Positions 8,727-17,462 of a stretch of 64,000 nt of DNA are shown piece after piece. The DNA comes from DATAES01 sp963721305 (GTDB lineage Bacteria > Actinomycetota > Acidimicrobiia > Acidimicrobiales > JACDCH01). The notes below the pieces were generated by a model, which did no database searches, had not been told where the DNA came from, and was given only the letters and a program-made list of their open reading frames with translations. The stretch is from the NCBI GenBank assembly GCA_963721305.1, contig CAVRIR010000005.1, positions 930,001 through 994,000 on the forward strand, read 5' to 3'. The position numbers were made by a program, and so were the translations under genes. How positions within the stretch are numbered: the first letter of the stretch is position 1; each line of letters begins with the position of its first letter.

Positions 8727-9401
8727 TTACAAGCCCGTCTGGACCCCGGCTCCATCGACGGTCCGCGCCAGCCGCACGTGCAGCACGGCGGGTGAAGAAG
8801 TGTGCTCGACACACTCGTACCCGGCGGCCACGGCGTCGATGTCCTCGAACAGACGCTCACCCGCGCCGAGCAAGGTCGGCACGATCGCGAGATGCAGATC
8901 GTCGATCCGTCGCGCCGCGAGGCCCTGCTTGACGGTCGAAACGCCTCCGCCGAGGCGAACATCCGCACCACCGGCCGCGTCGAACGCGCGCGCCAGTGCG
9001 GCATCGATGCCGTCGGTCACGAAGTGGAACGTCGTGCCGCCCGCCATCTCGATCGGCTCTTGCTCGTGATGGGTCAACACGAACACCTGATGGTGGTACG
9101 GCGGATCGTCACCCCACCATCCCTTCCAGTCGCTTCCGTCCCACGAGCCGCGCACAGGACCGAACATGTTCCGGCCCATCACGGTCGCGCCGATTCCGTC
9201 TTCACCCGCAGCCAAGAAGTCGTTGTCGACACCACCGTCGCCGCCGCTCTCACCGATCATCTGCCGGCCGAACCGCGTCGCGAAGATCCATTCGTGCAGG
9301 CGCTGTCCGCCGACGCCGAGTGGATGCTCGACGGCCTGTCGCGGACCGGCGCCGAAACCGTCGATCGACACCGAGAAGTTGTGCACCCGCAACTTCGGCA
9401 T
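8727..9401 (-). CDS. Dihydrofolate reductase family protein (RibD C-terminal-like)
   Basis: Protein of 224 aa with the dihydrofolate-reductase/RibD-C fold. It opens with LRVHNFSVSIDGFGAG (the SxDGF nucleotide-binding start), has GRNMFGP, then TFHFVTDG, and the phosphate-binding GGADVRLGGGVSTVKQ typical of NADPH-binding members. Start ATG at 9401; upstream in-frame residues belong to the next gene's territory. Members of this actinobacterial group act as reductases of unknown substrate. It sits 10 bases upstream of the J-domain gene and 1 base from a small membrane protein gene, so the three are probably one transcript. Confidence 0.8.
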   Translation of the reverse strand: MPKLRVHNFSVSIDGFGAGPRQAVEHPLGVGGQRLHEWIFATRFGRQMIGESGGDGGVDNDFLAAGEDGIGATVMGRNMFGPVRGSWDGSDWKGWWGDDPPYHHQVFVLTHHEQEPIEMAGGTTFHFVTDGIDAALARAFDAAGGADVRLGGGVSTVKQGLAARRIDDLHLAIVPTLLGAGERLFEDIDAVAAGYECVEHTSSPAVLHVRLARTVDGAGVQTGL

Positions 9402-9402
9402 G

Positions 9403-9645
9403 TCAGTGCCGGCCCCACCGCCATGTCGTCGGCTCGCCCTTGCGGTAGCAGACCCAGATGAACACGGGCGTCGCCACGAGGAGGGCGCGGACGGACGCTC
9501 GGGCTCCGCGGTCGCCGCCCACGGCCAGCGGGGCGAGGACCACCGCGCCATAGGCCCCCAACGTGACCCAGCCCTGCCAACTCGCCGGCAGACCCCAGCC
9601 GAAGCCGTAGCGCTTGGCGTGGAACCAGTACTCGGGTTCGCTCAC
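9403..9645 (-). CDS. Small two-span membrane protein
   Basis: Protein of 80 aa beginning MSEPEYWFHAKRYGFGWG, a pattern that recurs in small uncharacterised proteins of several phyla. Two hydrophobic stretches follow (WVTLGAYGAVVLAPLAV and SVRALLVATPVFIWVCY), then a basic, Trp-containing tail (KGEPTTWRWG). It starts with ATG at 9645 and ends one base before the dihydrofolate-reductase-like gene. Its head faces the divergent kinase-like gene 55 bases away. Function unknown. Confidence 0.65.
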   Translation of the reverse strand: MSEPEYWFHAKRYGFGWGLPASWQGWVTLGAYGAVVLAPLAVGGDRGARASVRALLVATPVFIWVCYRKGEPTTWRWGRH

Positions 9646-9700
9646 GGCTCAATTCTCGCAGGTCCAGGCCGCGCCGTTCGCGCCGCCCTACGTTGGGGGC

Positions 9701-10253
9701 TTGCCGAACGGACGCCTGCTCGTCGTCACCGGTCCACCGGGCGCGGGCAAGTCGACGGTGGCGCGACGGCTGGCGGACGAGTTCGAACCGAGCGTCCTGG
9801 TCGAGGGCGATGCGTTCTTCGGCTTCCTCGCACGCGGCGCGATCCCACCGTGGTTGCCCGAGTCGGATGCGCAGAACGAAGTCACCATCGAAGCGGCCGC
9901 GGCCGCCGCCGGAAGGTTCGCTCGCGGTGGATTCGTCACGCTGTACGACGGCATCGTCGGACCGTGGTTCCTTCAGACGTTCGTGCGCGCGAGCGAACTC
10001 GAATCGATCGACTACGTGATCCTGCTGCCGTCAGTCGAGTGCTGCGTCGAGCGCGTGCAGTCGCGACTCGATCACGGGTTCTCGGACGAGGATGCAACGC
10101 GGCAAGATGCATGGCGAGTTCGTGAACGCATCGATCCACGAGCGCCACGTGCTCGTCGACCCGCCCGACGACCTCGACGACGTCGTGCGCCTGATCCTCG
10201 TCCGCCGCTCGACGGGCGCCCTCACGGCGGTGGTCCCTCACATTGATGTCTGA
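9701..10253 (+). CDS. P-loop kinase-like AAA protein, interrupted by a +1 frameshift
   Basis: Small nucleotide-binding protein resembling gluconate/shikimate-kinase or phosphotransferase relatives. The TTG at 9701 is preceded by GGGGG; residues start LPNGRLLVVTGPPGAGKST with a Walker A motif. ARRLADEF and VEGDAFFGF follow, then a C-terminal GFSDEDATR. There the frame breaks. Removing one C near 10103 turns the sequence into TRKMHGEFVNASIHERHVL and reaches TGA at 10251-10253, giving 183 aa. The last residues (HIDV) and stop lie inside the palindromic repeat starting at 10238. Substrate unknown. Confidence 0.7.
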
Positions 10254-10346
10254 CCGACCGATCCGGTGGCTCAGTAGTCACAGAACAGCACGGCGTCGCT
10301 TCTGGGAAGGGTGAGCCACCGAATCGGTGGGTCAACCATCACAGAA
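10238..10346 (-). repeat. Palindrome-doublet repeat, copy 1
   Basis: A 109-base element made of two imperfect palindromes (cores at about 10252-10273 and 10313-10333, each built on GAGCCACCG/CGGTGGCTC). Both are flanked by TTCTGTG and separated by a spacer. On the minus strand it matches 56898-57007: the distance between the two TTCTGTG boxes is 61 bases in both copies, and both end in AGACATCAATGTGA. It supplies the last codons of the kinase-like gene and separates it from the convergent zinc-ribbon gene. It could be a REP-like or MITE-like element, or act as a two-way terminator. Confidence 0.8.
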
Positions 10347-10350
10347 CGGA

Positions 10351-11169
10351 TCAGACGAAGTTGCGCAGTGATGCGCGCAGCGACGTCGCCTGCTCGATCA
10401 CGGACTCGTCGTCCACTTCGCCTTCGAGGCTCTCCTGAAGGCGTTTGATCTGCAGCAGCAGGTCCTTCCACACCGCGGGTGAGAACCCGTACGGCAGCGG
10501 CATCGTCTCCGCCATCCGGGCACCGTCCACCAGCGACAGCACGCCTTCGTGATCGAGCGGATCGTGCATGAGCCGGTCGGTCGCCACGAACAGTTCGGAG
10601 AGGACGTCCTGCGGATCGTGCCCTTCGGCTTCGAGCTCGGCTTCCGCCTCCAGCTCCGCTTCGTCGTCGGACGTGATCTGCTCGGGGTACTCGATCGAGT
10701 CGATCAGCGCGTCGACGCGCTCCTCGTCGGTGCTGAGCACGATGAGCTCGCCGTGCTCGTCCCACGCATGTTCGACGGCCGCCCCCTCCAGCGCGTGTGC
10801 GAGCTCGCTGCGTCGGTCGTCGTCCCAGTCGGACAGGTCGTACGCGACCTGCTCGGAGTCGCTCGCCAGAAACGCGTCGCGGTCGGCTTCGTCGATCAGC
10901 CGGTCGGCTTCCGACTCGTCCTCCTCCCGCACGACGAGGGACGAGCCGTCCCACGCGTGCGCGATGCCGTTGTCGGCGAACAGCGCGTCGATGGCGAGAC
11001 GTTGCATCGGCTCGAGCTCGTCGAACTCGTACGCGATCTGTTCCTCGTCCTCGTTGCTGAGCTCTGCCAAGGCGAGCGGTCGGCGATCGGTCAACGGCAC
11101 CAGGCAGTCGGCGCACTCGAGCACGCCCTCGACGTATTCCGCTCCGCACAACGCACACCAGCGAGTCAC
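10351..11169 (-). CDS. Acidic zinc-ribbon protein of unknown function
   Basis: Protein of 272 aa. The N-terminus carries a zinc-ribbon-like pair of cysteine knuckles, CALCGAEY and CADCLVP. Two similar acidic segments follow (IAYEFDELEPMQRLAIDALFADNGIAH and VAYDLSDWDDDRRSELAHAL; only landmarks quoted, near residues 45-70 and 107-126). Each resembles the short DUF2007-like module that senses or binds ligands. A strongly acidic stretch with repeated EAEAELEAE comes next, then a helical C-terminus ending SLRNFV. It follows the S9 peptidase start by 20 bases on the same strand. Role unknown. Confidence 0.65.
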   Translation of the reverse strand: MTRWCALCGAEYVEGVLECADCLVPLTDRRPLALAELSNEDEEQIAYEFDELEPMQRLAIDALFADNGIAHAWDGSSLVVREEDESEADRLIDEADRDAFLASDSEQVAYDLSDWDDDRRSELAHALEGAAVEHAWDEHGELIVLSTDEERVDALIDSIEYPEQITSDDEAELEAEAELEAEGHDPQDVLSELFVATDRLMHDPLDHEGVLSLVDGARMAETMPLPYGFSPAVWKDLLLQIKRLQESLEGEVDDESVIEQATSLRASLRNFV

Positions 11170-11188
11170 GGCCGGACACCATTACACG

Positions 11189-13051
11189 TCACGGCGCCTG
11201 CTGCAGCACTTGTCGCCTGAGGAAGGACTCGATGCGCTCGAGCTCGTCGACCATGGTCTCGGGACGAAGCCATCCGTGACCCTCACCCTCGTAGAAGTGC
11301 GTCTCGACGGTTCGCCCGAGCGAGCGCAGTCGATCGGCGATGGCGCGGGACTGTGCCGGCGGGACGACCGGATCGGCGTCGCCCTGCAGGATCAGCAACG
11401 GTGACCTGATGCGATCCGCGACGTTGACCGGCGAGCGGTCCCGATAGGCCGCGGCCGCGTCGGGCAGCGGGCCGACGATCGAGTGCTCGTAGTGCGCCTC
11501 GAAGCGATGGGTCGTCTCGTTGAGATCGAACAGGTCGGCGACCCCGAACAGGTCGATGCCTGCGGCGCAGACCTCGGGATGGTGCGCGAGAAGGTTGAGA
11601 ACGGTGAACCCGCCGGCCGATCCCCCCATCACCACGATTCGCTGCGGATCGCCCCACCCGTTGCTCGCCGCCGCCCGGATGCCGGCCGCGGTGTCGGACA
11701 CGTCGAGGTCGCCCCAACGTCCGGCCATGGCCTGCGTGTAGGCCCGCCCGTGACCGGTCGACCCGCGGTGGTCGGGGAACAGCACCGCCCACCCTCGCTC
11801 GAGGAAGAACGGCAGCCGGTTGTTCCACGCGACAGTCGTCTGGCCGGTCGGGCCGCCGTGGATCCACACGAGCAGCGGTGGCGGACCCGTGTCCGATGCC
11901 GAATCGCCGGTGGCGCGCACGAGTCGCCCGTGGATCGTCGCACCGTCGTCGGCCGCCCACGACACCGCGACCGGCTCTGGCAGATCGAGTGCCTCGAAGC
12001 CGCCGACAGACCCGCGGGCGACGGTGGTCCGTCCACCAGCCACGCCATCGCGCACGACGACCTGCGCGGGCGTGCGCGCGCCCGAGCGCACCGCGGCGAC
12101 ACGATCGCCGCGCCACGACAAGCCACCGTGCACGCCGCGGTCGAGCTCGCGCACGGCTCCCGTAGCGATGTCCACGACGCAGAGAGACCCGAACCCGAGC
12201 TCGTTGCGGGTGAAGAGGATCGACGAGCTGTCCGGCGACCATGCGAACGAACGTTGGCCCAATCCCCACGACGGGTCGCCGTGCTCGATCTGCTCGTCAA
12301 CGAGCGGCTTGGCGTCCGACCCGTCCGCGGCCGCGAGCCACAGGTTCAGCCAGCCCGTCTCGTCCGAGAGAAAGGCGAGCTTGGACCCGTCCGGCGAGAA
12401 GCGCGGCTGCTGCACGCTGATGGCTTTGCCGCCGGCGACGACATGGGCGTCGTCCGCCGCATCGACACCGGCCACGGCGCGCACCACGATCCGCCCTTCG
12501 TCCCACGGCATCGCCGGCACGTGCCATTCGTGCCAGGCGACATGTCGGCCGTCGGGCGACCACGACGGGTCGAAGCAGAAGTCCGCGTCCCCCGACAACC
12601 GGACCGGCCACGCGGACCCGTCGAGCGGCGCGATCGCGACGTGCTGCTGGTTGACGACGAATGCCACGCACACACCGTCGCGATCGATCGCCGGTGCGGC
12701 GCACGCGCCGTCCGGATGCTTGCCGACGACTTGGCGCGGCCGGCCGCCGTCCGCGGCCACCTGCCACAGCGCGCCGTCTGTCGCGGCGTAGACGAGCGCG
12801 TTGCTGTCGGGCGTCCAATCGAACGCGCCGCCGCCGTACGCCGCCACTGGACGGGGCGGCGGATCACTCGACACGACCACCTCGGGACCACCCGCTGCGG
12901 GCATCACGACCAGTTGCCCGCGGCCCGCGACGTTGGTCACGAAGGCAAGGCGTTCGCCATCGGGCGACAGCCGAGGCTCGGCGAGGACGCGCCCGAAAGC
13001 ACACATCGCCGCGGTGACGCGCGGGGCGCGTGGCGGGCGAGCCGAGCTCAA
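11189..13051 (-). CDS. S9 family serine peptidase (acylaminoacyl-peptidase/prolyl oligopeptidase type)
   Basis: Protein of 620 aa. Residues ~20-350 form a beta-propeller with repeated SPDG/SPDS blades (for example at 29, 165, 219, 272). Residues ~360-620 form the alpha/beta-hydrolase catalytic domain with IHGGPTGQ, the nucleophile Ser478 in GGSAGG, Asp560 in QGDADPVVP and His592 in EGHGW. There is no signal peptide, so it probably cleaves peptides in the cytoplasm. Its start overlaps the stop of the methylmalonyl-CoA mutase gene by 4 bases (ATGA), indicating translational coupling. Confidence 0.9.
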   Translation of the reverse strand: MSSARPPRAPRVTAAMCAFGRVLAEPRLSPDGERLAFVTNVAGRGQLVVMPAAGGPEVVVSSDPPPRPVAAYGGGAFDWTPDSNALVYAATDGALWQVAADGGRPRQVVGKHPDGACAAPAIDRDGVCVAFVVNQQHVAIAPLDGSAWPVRLSGDADFCFDPSWSPDGRHVAWHEWHVPAMPWDEGRIVVRAVAGVDAADDAHVVAGGKAISVQQPRFSPDGSKLAFLSDETGWLNLWLAAADGSDAKPLVDEQIEHGDPSWGLGQRSFAWSPDSSSILFTRNELGFGSLCVVDIATGAVRELDRGVHGGLSWRGDRVAAVRSGARTPAQVVVRDGVAGGRTTVARGSVGGFEALDLPEPVAVSWAADDGATIHGRLVRATGDSASDTGPPPLLVWIHGGPTGQTTVAWNNRLPFFLERGWAVLFPDHRGSTGHGRAYTQAMAGRWGDLDVSDTAAGIRAAASNGWGDPQRIVVMGGSAGGFTVLNLLAHHPEVCAAGIDLFGVADLFDLNETTHRFEAHYEHSIVGPLPDAAAAYRDRSPVNVADRIRSPLLILQGDADPVVPPAQSRAIADRLRSLGRTVETHFYEGEGHGWLRPETMVDELERIESFLRRQVLQQAP

Positions 13052-14679
13052 AGCACGGGCTTTTCGACGTACCGGCCGAACACCTCGGCGAGCGCGTTCA
13101 TGACCTCGCCCTCGGTCGCGTAGGCGCGCACGGCGTCGATCAGTGTCGGCATCAGATTGCGCTCGGGATCCGTGGCGTCGACTCGCACCCGATCGAGCAC
13201 GGCGGTGACTGCGTCGCTGTCACGGTCGGCCCGAACGCCCTGCAGCCGCTTGATCTGCTGCCGCTCCTGCTCGTGTGTGATCTGCAGGATGTCGAGGTCG
13301 TCGTCCTCCGCCCCTTCGGTGTAGCGGTTCACACCGACCACGATCCGCTCGCCACTGTTGATCTTCCGCTCGAACTGGTACGCGGCCTCGGCGATGGCGC
13401 CCTGGAACCAACCGTTGTCGATCGCCTCGTACACGCCTTCCGTCATCGAGCCGCCGCCCAGATCGTCGAGATGGGCGAACATCTTCTCGGCCGCCTGCTC
13501 CATCTCGTCGGTCAACGCTTCGACGTACCACGAGCCTCCCAGCGGATCGGCGACGTTCGCGACACCGGTCTCGTACGCGATGACCTGTTGCGTGCGCAGC
13601 GCGAGCCGCGCGGTTTTCTCCGTCGGCAACGCAAGCGCCTCGTCCATCGAATTGGTGTGCAACGACTGGGTACCGCCCATGACGCCGGCAAGCGCCTCGA
13701 TCGCAGTGCGGGCGATGTTGATCTCGGGTTGCTGCGCGGTGAGGGAAACACCGGCTGTCTGCGTGTGGAAGCGCAACTGAAGCGAGCGCTCGGACCTCGC
13801 GCCGTAGCGCTCGCGCATCCACCGCGCCCAGATGCGCCGCGCCGCGCGGTACTTGGCGATCTCCTCGAAGAAGTCGATGTGGGCGTTGAAGAAGAAGGAC
13901 AGACGTGGTGCGAACGCGTCGACGTCGAGTCCCGCCGTCAGTGCCAGCTCGACGTAGGCGAAGCCGTCCGCCAACGTGAACGCGAGCTCTTGCGCCGCCG
14001 TCGATCCCGCCTCGCGGATGTGGTACCCGGAGATCGAGACCGGATGCCAGCGGGGCAGCTCTGCCGCGCAGAACGAGATCGTGTCGCGCACGAGTCGCAT
14101 CGACGGCTTGGGCGGGAACACGAATTCCTTCTGCGCGTGGAACTCCTTGAGGATGTCGTTCTGCAGCGTGCCGCCGAGGCGCGCTCGTTCGACGCCGTTC
14201 TTCTCAGCCACGGCGACGTACATCGCGAAGATCACCGCTGCGGGCGAGTTGATCGTCATCGACGTCGTGACCGAACCGAGGTCGACGCCCGCGAACAGGT
14301 CCTCCATGTCGGCCAGCGTGTCGACGGCGACGCCGCACTTGCCGACCTCGCCTTCGCTGGTCGGATCGTCCGAGTCACGCCCGAGCAAGGTCGGGAGGTC
14401 GAACGCGGTCGAGAGCCCGTCGCCGCCGGCGCGGAGGATCTCGTGGAACCGACGGTTCGTGTCCTCGGGCGTGCCGAAGCCCGCGAACATGCGCATCGTC
14501 CACAACTTCGATCGATACATCGACGCGTACGGACCGCGGGTGTACGGATACGCACCGGGAAAGTCGCCGTTGTCGGGGCCGTACACGGGCTCGACCGGTT
14601 GCCCTGACATGGTGGTGAACTCGGCGTCACGAACCGGCGATGCCTCGAACGCCGATCGCCATTCATCCCTCGCAGTCAT
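13048..14679 (-). CDS. Acyl-CoA mutase large subunit (methylmalonyl-CoA mutase type, catalytic domain only)
   Basis: TIM-barrel catalytic subunit of a B12-dependent acyl-CoA mutase, 543 aa. Conserved blocks: YPYTRGPYASMY, MRMFAGFGTPEDTN, GTLQNDILKEF, FPPKPSMR, ISGYHIREAG, ETGVANVADPLGGSWYVE. Tyr51 (RGPY) and Arg195 (KPSMR) match residues that favour methylmalonyl-CoA; isobutyryl-CoA mutases carry Phe and Gln there. The C-terminal cobalamin-binding domain is absent, so a separate small subunit must exist elsewhere. It is first in a unit with the S9 peptidase and starts 32 bases from the divergent glpX. Hydroxyisobutyryl-type specificity is not excluded. Confidence 0.88.
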   Translation of the reverse strand: MTARDEWRSAFEASPVRDAEFTTMSGQPVEPVYGPDNGDFPGAYPYTRGPYASMYRSKLWTMRMFAGFGTPEDTNRRFHEILRAGGDGLSTAFDLPTLLGRDSDDPTSEGEVGKCGVAVDTLADMEDLFAGVDLGSVTTSMTINSPAAVIFAMYVAVAEKNGVERARLGGTLQNDILKEFHAQKEFVFPPKPSMRLVRDTISFCAAELPRWHPVSISGYHIREAGSTAAQELAFTLADGFAYVELALTAGLDVDAFAPRLSFFFNAHIDFFEEIAKYRAARRIWARWMRERYGARSERSLQLRFHTQTAGVSLTAQQPEINIARTAIEALAGVMGGTQSLHTNSMDEALALPTEKTARLALRTQQVIAYETGVANVADPLGGSWYVEALTDEMEQAAEKMFAHLDDLGGGSMTEGVYEAIDNGWFQGAIAEAAYQFERKINSGERIVVGVNRYTEGAEDDDLDILQITHEQERQQIKRLQGVRADRDSDAVTAVLDRVRVDATDPERNLMPTLIDAVRAYATEGEVMNALAEVFGRYVEKPVL

Positions 14680-14711
14680 GGGTCCAGTATCGCCGGAACT
14701 ACTCTCCCGCC

Positions 14712-15704
14712 ATGGCCGACAGGCAGGTTCCCGACCGCAACCTCGCGCTCGAGCTCGTGCGCGTCACCGAGGCAGCCGCCCTCGCCGCCTCCCGATGGAT
14801 GGGCCGAGGAGACAAGAACGGAGCCGACGGTGCGGCGGTCGAGGCGATGCGAGTGGTCCTCGAAGGGGTGCCGATGGACGGCATCGTCGTCATCGGCGAG
14901 GGCGAGAAGGACGAAGCGCCCATGTTGTACAACGGCGAGCGCATCGGCGACGGCAGTCCGCCCGAAACCGACATTGCGGTCGATCCGGTCGAAGGCACGA
15001 CGCTGACCGCGCTCGGTCGCGGCAACGCGATTTCGGTGATCGCGATGAGCGAGCGAGGCACGATGTTCGACCCGGGCCCGTGCGTGTACATGGAGAAGAT
15101 CGCCGTCGGACCGGAAAGTGTCGGCGCCATCGACATCACGGCATCGCCGACGGACAACCTCAAGGCGGTCGCGAAGGCCAAGGGCGAGTCGGTCCGTGAC
15201 GTGACCGCGGTGATCCTCGACCGCGATCGTCATGCCGACCTCATCGCCGAGGTGCGGGCGGCGGGGGCGCGGGTCCGTCTGATCCAGGACGGCGACGTGA
15301 TCGGCGCGGTGTCGACCGCGTGGCCGGACAGCGGCGCCGACATCCTCTTCGGCATCGGCGGCACCCCTGAGGGCGTCATCGCCGCGGCGGCGATGAAGTG
15401 CATGGGCGGCGAGATCCAGGGGCGGCTGTGGCCGCGCAACGACGGCGAGCGCCAAGCCGCCATCGCCGCGGGCTACGACCTCGACCGGGTGCTGTTGACC
15501 GACGACCTCGTGTCGGGCGACAACTGCTTCTTCGCCGTCACGGGCATCACCGACGGCGAGGTGCTCAAGGGCGTCCACTACGACGCCCGCGGCGCCACGA
15601 CCCAGTCGCTCGTCACCCGCTCGAAGTCCGGCACGTCGCGGCTCATCAACGCTCGCCACCAGCTCGACAAGCTCAGCCGCTACTCGTCCGTCGCGTTCGC
15701 CTGA
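14712..15704 (+). CDS. glpX: Class II fructose-1,6-bisphosphatase GlpX
   Basis: Gluconeogenic phosphatase, 330 aa. Motifs include DGIVVIGEGEKDEAPM, the metal-binding DPVEGTT, GIGGTPEGV and TDDLVSGDNCFF. The start is placed at ATG 14712 (MADRQVPDRNLALELVRVTE), which matches the usual N-terminus; the longer frame from 14640 overlaps the divergent mutase gene and lacks family sequence. Actinobacteria often rely on GlpX alone for this step. A perfect palindrome follows 26 bases after the stop. Confidence 0.95.
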   Translation: MADRQVPDRNLALELVRVTEAAALAASRWMGRGDKNGADGAAVEAMRVVLEGVPMDGIVVIGEGEKDEAPMLYNGERIGDGSPPETDIAVDPVEGTTLTALGRGNAISVIAMSERGTMFDPGPCVYMEKIAVGPESVGAIDITASPTDNLKAVAKAKGESVRDVTAVILDRDRHADLIAEVRAAGARVRLIQDGDVIGAVSTAWPDSGADILFGIGGTPEGVIAAAAMKCMGGEIQGRLWPRNDGERQAAIAAGYDLDRVLLTDDLVSGDNCFFAVTGITDGEVLKGVHYDARGATTQSLVTRSKSGTSRLINARHQLDKLSRYSSVAFA

Positions 15705-15730
15705 ACGGCACCCGCGCCGAACTCCGGGGA

Positions 15731-15756
15731 GAAACGGGCGCCATGGCGCCCGTTTC
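15731..15756. terminator. Perfect 26-base palindrome between convergent genes
   Basis: GAAACGGGCGCC followed directly by its reverse complement GGCGCCCGTTTC, centred in the 65-base gap between glpX and the ABC permease, which converge. The GC-rich stem with flanking A and T runs would work as an intrinsic terminator for both strands. The loop would have to be formed from the innermost bases. Confidence 0.7.
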
Positions 15757-15769
15757 CATCCAACATTCG

Positions 15770-16657
15770 TCAGGCGGTGGGGAGAAGGCCTCGACGGCGG
15801 CGGATCGATCGCTCGATGCCGGCGAAGAAGACGCCGTCGACCACGATCCCCACGACGAGGATCACGATCATCGACGCCATCAACGCAGGCGTGTCGCTGA
15901 AGTCACGCGCGTTCTGCATCAGCACGCCGATGGACTGACGGCCGGCGATGATCACCAGCAGCTCGCCTGCCATCAGGCTGCGCCACGCGAACGCCCAGCC
16001 TTGTTTCATGCCGCCGACGAACCCTGGTAACGCGGCTGGAAGAATCACGCGCCGGTACAACGTGAGGCCGCGCGCGCCGAGCACGCGGCCGGCGTGCACG
16101 TACAGCGGCGGGATCTGGTCGATGCCATTCAGCAACCCGTTGGCGATCGACGGCGCCGCTCCGAGCACGACCACGAAGATGATCGCCGCTTCGGTCCGCT
16201 TGAAGAGCAGGAGCGCGAGCGGGAACCATGCGACGGACGGCATCGTCTGCAACCCCGTGATGAACGAACCGAACGCGGACCGCACGATCTTGCTGCTGGC
16301 CACGACCGAGCCGACGATGATGCCGATGAACATGGCGAGCGCGTAACCGCGAGCGGCGCGACCGAGCGTGAGCCACAGCGCGCGCTGCAGCCGGCCGTCC
16401 GCGAGCTGGTCCTTCAGCTCGGCGAACACCTTCGCGGGACCCGGCAACACGTACTCGGGCCAGTAGCCCGACCACACGACGAGCTGCCACAGACCGAGCG
16501 CGATCACGATCGCGCCGAGCTTGGGCCACGTGGCCGTCCAGACGCGATGGGCTCGGCTCGGTCGGTTGCGGTCGGCCAGTTCGAGCGCGTCGAGACCGGC
16601 GAGCTCTTCGCCGAGGCGATCGCGCTCACCGTCTCGTTCGGCATCCATCTCAAGCAT
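15770..16657 (-). CDS. ABC transporter permease (SsuC/TauC/NrtB family)
   Basis: Inner-membrane permease of 295 aa with six predicted spans (first: LGAIVIALGLWQLVVWSG). The coupling-loop EAA-like motif is near IANGLLNGIDQIPPLYVHAGRVLGA (landmark residues ~172-196). The N-terminal ~40 residues are hydrophilic and acidic. The family imports alkanesulfonates, taurine, nitrate or pyrimidine precursors. Its start overlaps the ATPase gene's end by 8 bases. It is the last gene of the unit. Confidence 0.88.
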   Translation of the reverse strand: MLEMDAERDGERDRLGEELAGLDALELADRNRPSRAHRVWTATWPKLGAIVIALGLWQLVVWSGYWPEYVLPGPAKVFAELKDQLADGRLQRALWLTLGRAARGYALAMFIGIIVGSVVASSKIVRSAFGSFITGLQTMPSVAWFPLALLLFKRTEAAIIFVVVLGAAPSIANGLLNGIDQIPPLYVHAGRVLGARGLTLYRRVILPAALPGFVGGMKQGWAFAWRSLMAGELLVIIAGRQSIGVLMQNARDFSDTPALMASMIVILVVGIVVDGVFFAGIERSIRRRRGLLPTA

Positions 16658-17462
16658 GACGGCGAACCTCCTCGCGCAGCCGATCGGTGATCTTGGCGGC
16701 CAGTCCGGACACCTCGGGCGAGTCGATGCGCCGCGGACGCTCGATGTCGACGACGAACTCGTCGACGACGCGACCCGGCCGGGACGACAGCAACACGACC
16801 CGGTCCGCCAGCCGTGCTGCTTCGCGGACGTTGTGGGTCACGAACAGCACGGTGAACGATCGATCACGCCACAGGCCTTCGAGCTCGTCGTGGAGGAGGT
16901 CGCGGGTCATCGCGTCGAGCGCGCCGAACGGCTCGTCCATCAGCAGCACGTCGGCGTCCTGCGCGAACGCACGAGCGAGCGCGACGCGCTGCCGCATGCC
17001 GCCGGACAGCTCGTGGGGACGGCGATCCGCGAAGTCTTCGAGGCGGACCGAGCGCAGCAGGGCCTCGGCCCGCTCGCGCCGCGCCTTGCGGTTCATGCGG
17101 ATGCCAGGTCGCAGCCGCAGCGCGAGCTCGACGTTGCCGGCAACCGTCAGCCACGGGAACAACGCCGCTTCCTGGAACATGAGCGCAGCGCGTCCGTCCA
17201 CCGCGACCTTTCCGGCGCTCGGCTGGTCGAGCCCGGCGACGAGGTTGAGCAACGTCGTCTTGCCGCAGCCCGACGCGCCGACGAGGCAGACGAACTCGCC
17301 GCTGCGGACCTCGAGGCGAAGGCGGTCGAGCGCGATGACGGCGTTCGAGCCGTGCCCGAACGCCTTTGAAACATCGCGCACCGAGACGGCCGCCATCGGT
17401 TCGAGTGGTGATGCGGGCACGGCCGGGGGGACCGCCGTGCCCGCCCGGGTGGGAGTGCTCAT
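16650..17462 (-). CDS. ABC transporter ATP-binding protein (SsuB/TauB/NrtD family)
   Basis: ATPase of 270 aa powering the permease above. Walker A is GASGCGKTT (62-70), the Q-loop follows at FQEAALFPW, the signature is LSGGMRQR (152-159), Walker B is LLMDEPFGALD (173-183) and the switch His is at 210. The first ~22 residues form a Pro/Ala-rich leader. It overlaps the binding-protein gene by 4 bases (ATGA) and the permease gene by 8 bases, so all three are tightly co-translated. Confidence 0.92.
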   Translation of the reverse strand: MSTPTRAGTAVPPAVPASPLEPMAAVSVRDVSKAFGHGSNAVIALDRLRLEVRSGEFVCLVGASGCGKTTLLNLVAGLDQPSAGKVAVDGRAALMFQEAALFPWLTVAGNVELALRLRPGIRMNRKARRERAEALLRSVRLEDFADRRPHELSGGMRQRVALARAFAQDADVLLMDEPFGALDAMTRDLLHDELEGLWRDRSFTVLFVTHNVREAARLADRVVLLSSRPGRVVDEFVVDIERPRRIDSPEVSGLAAKITDRLREEVRRHA

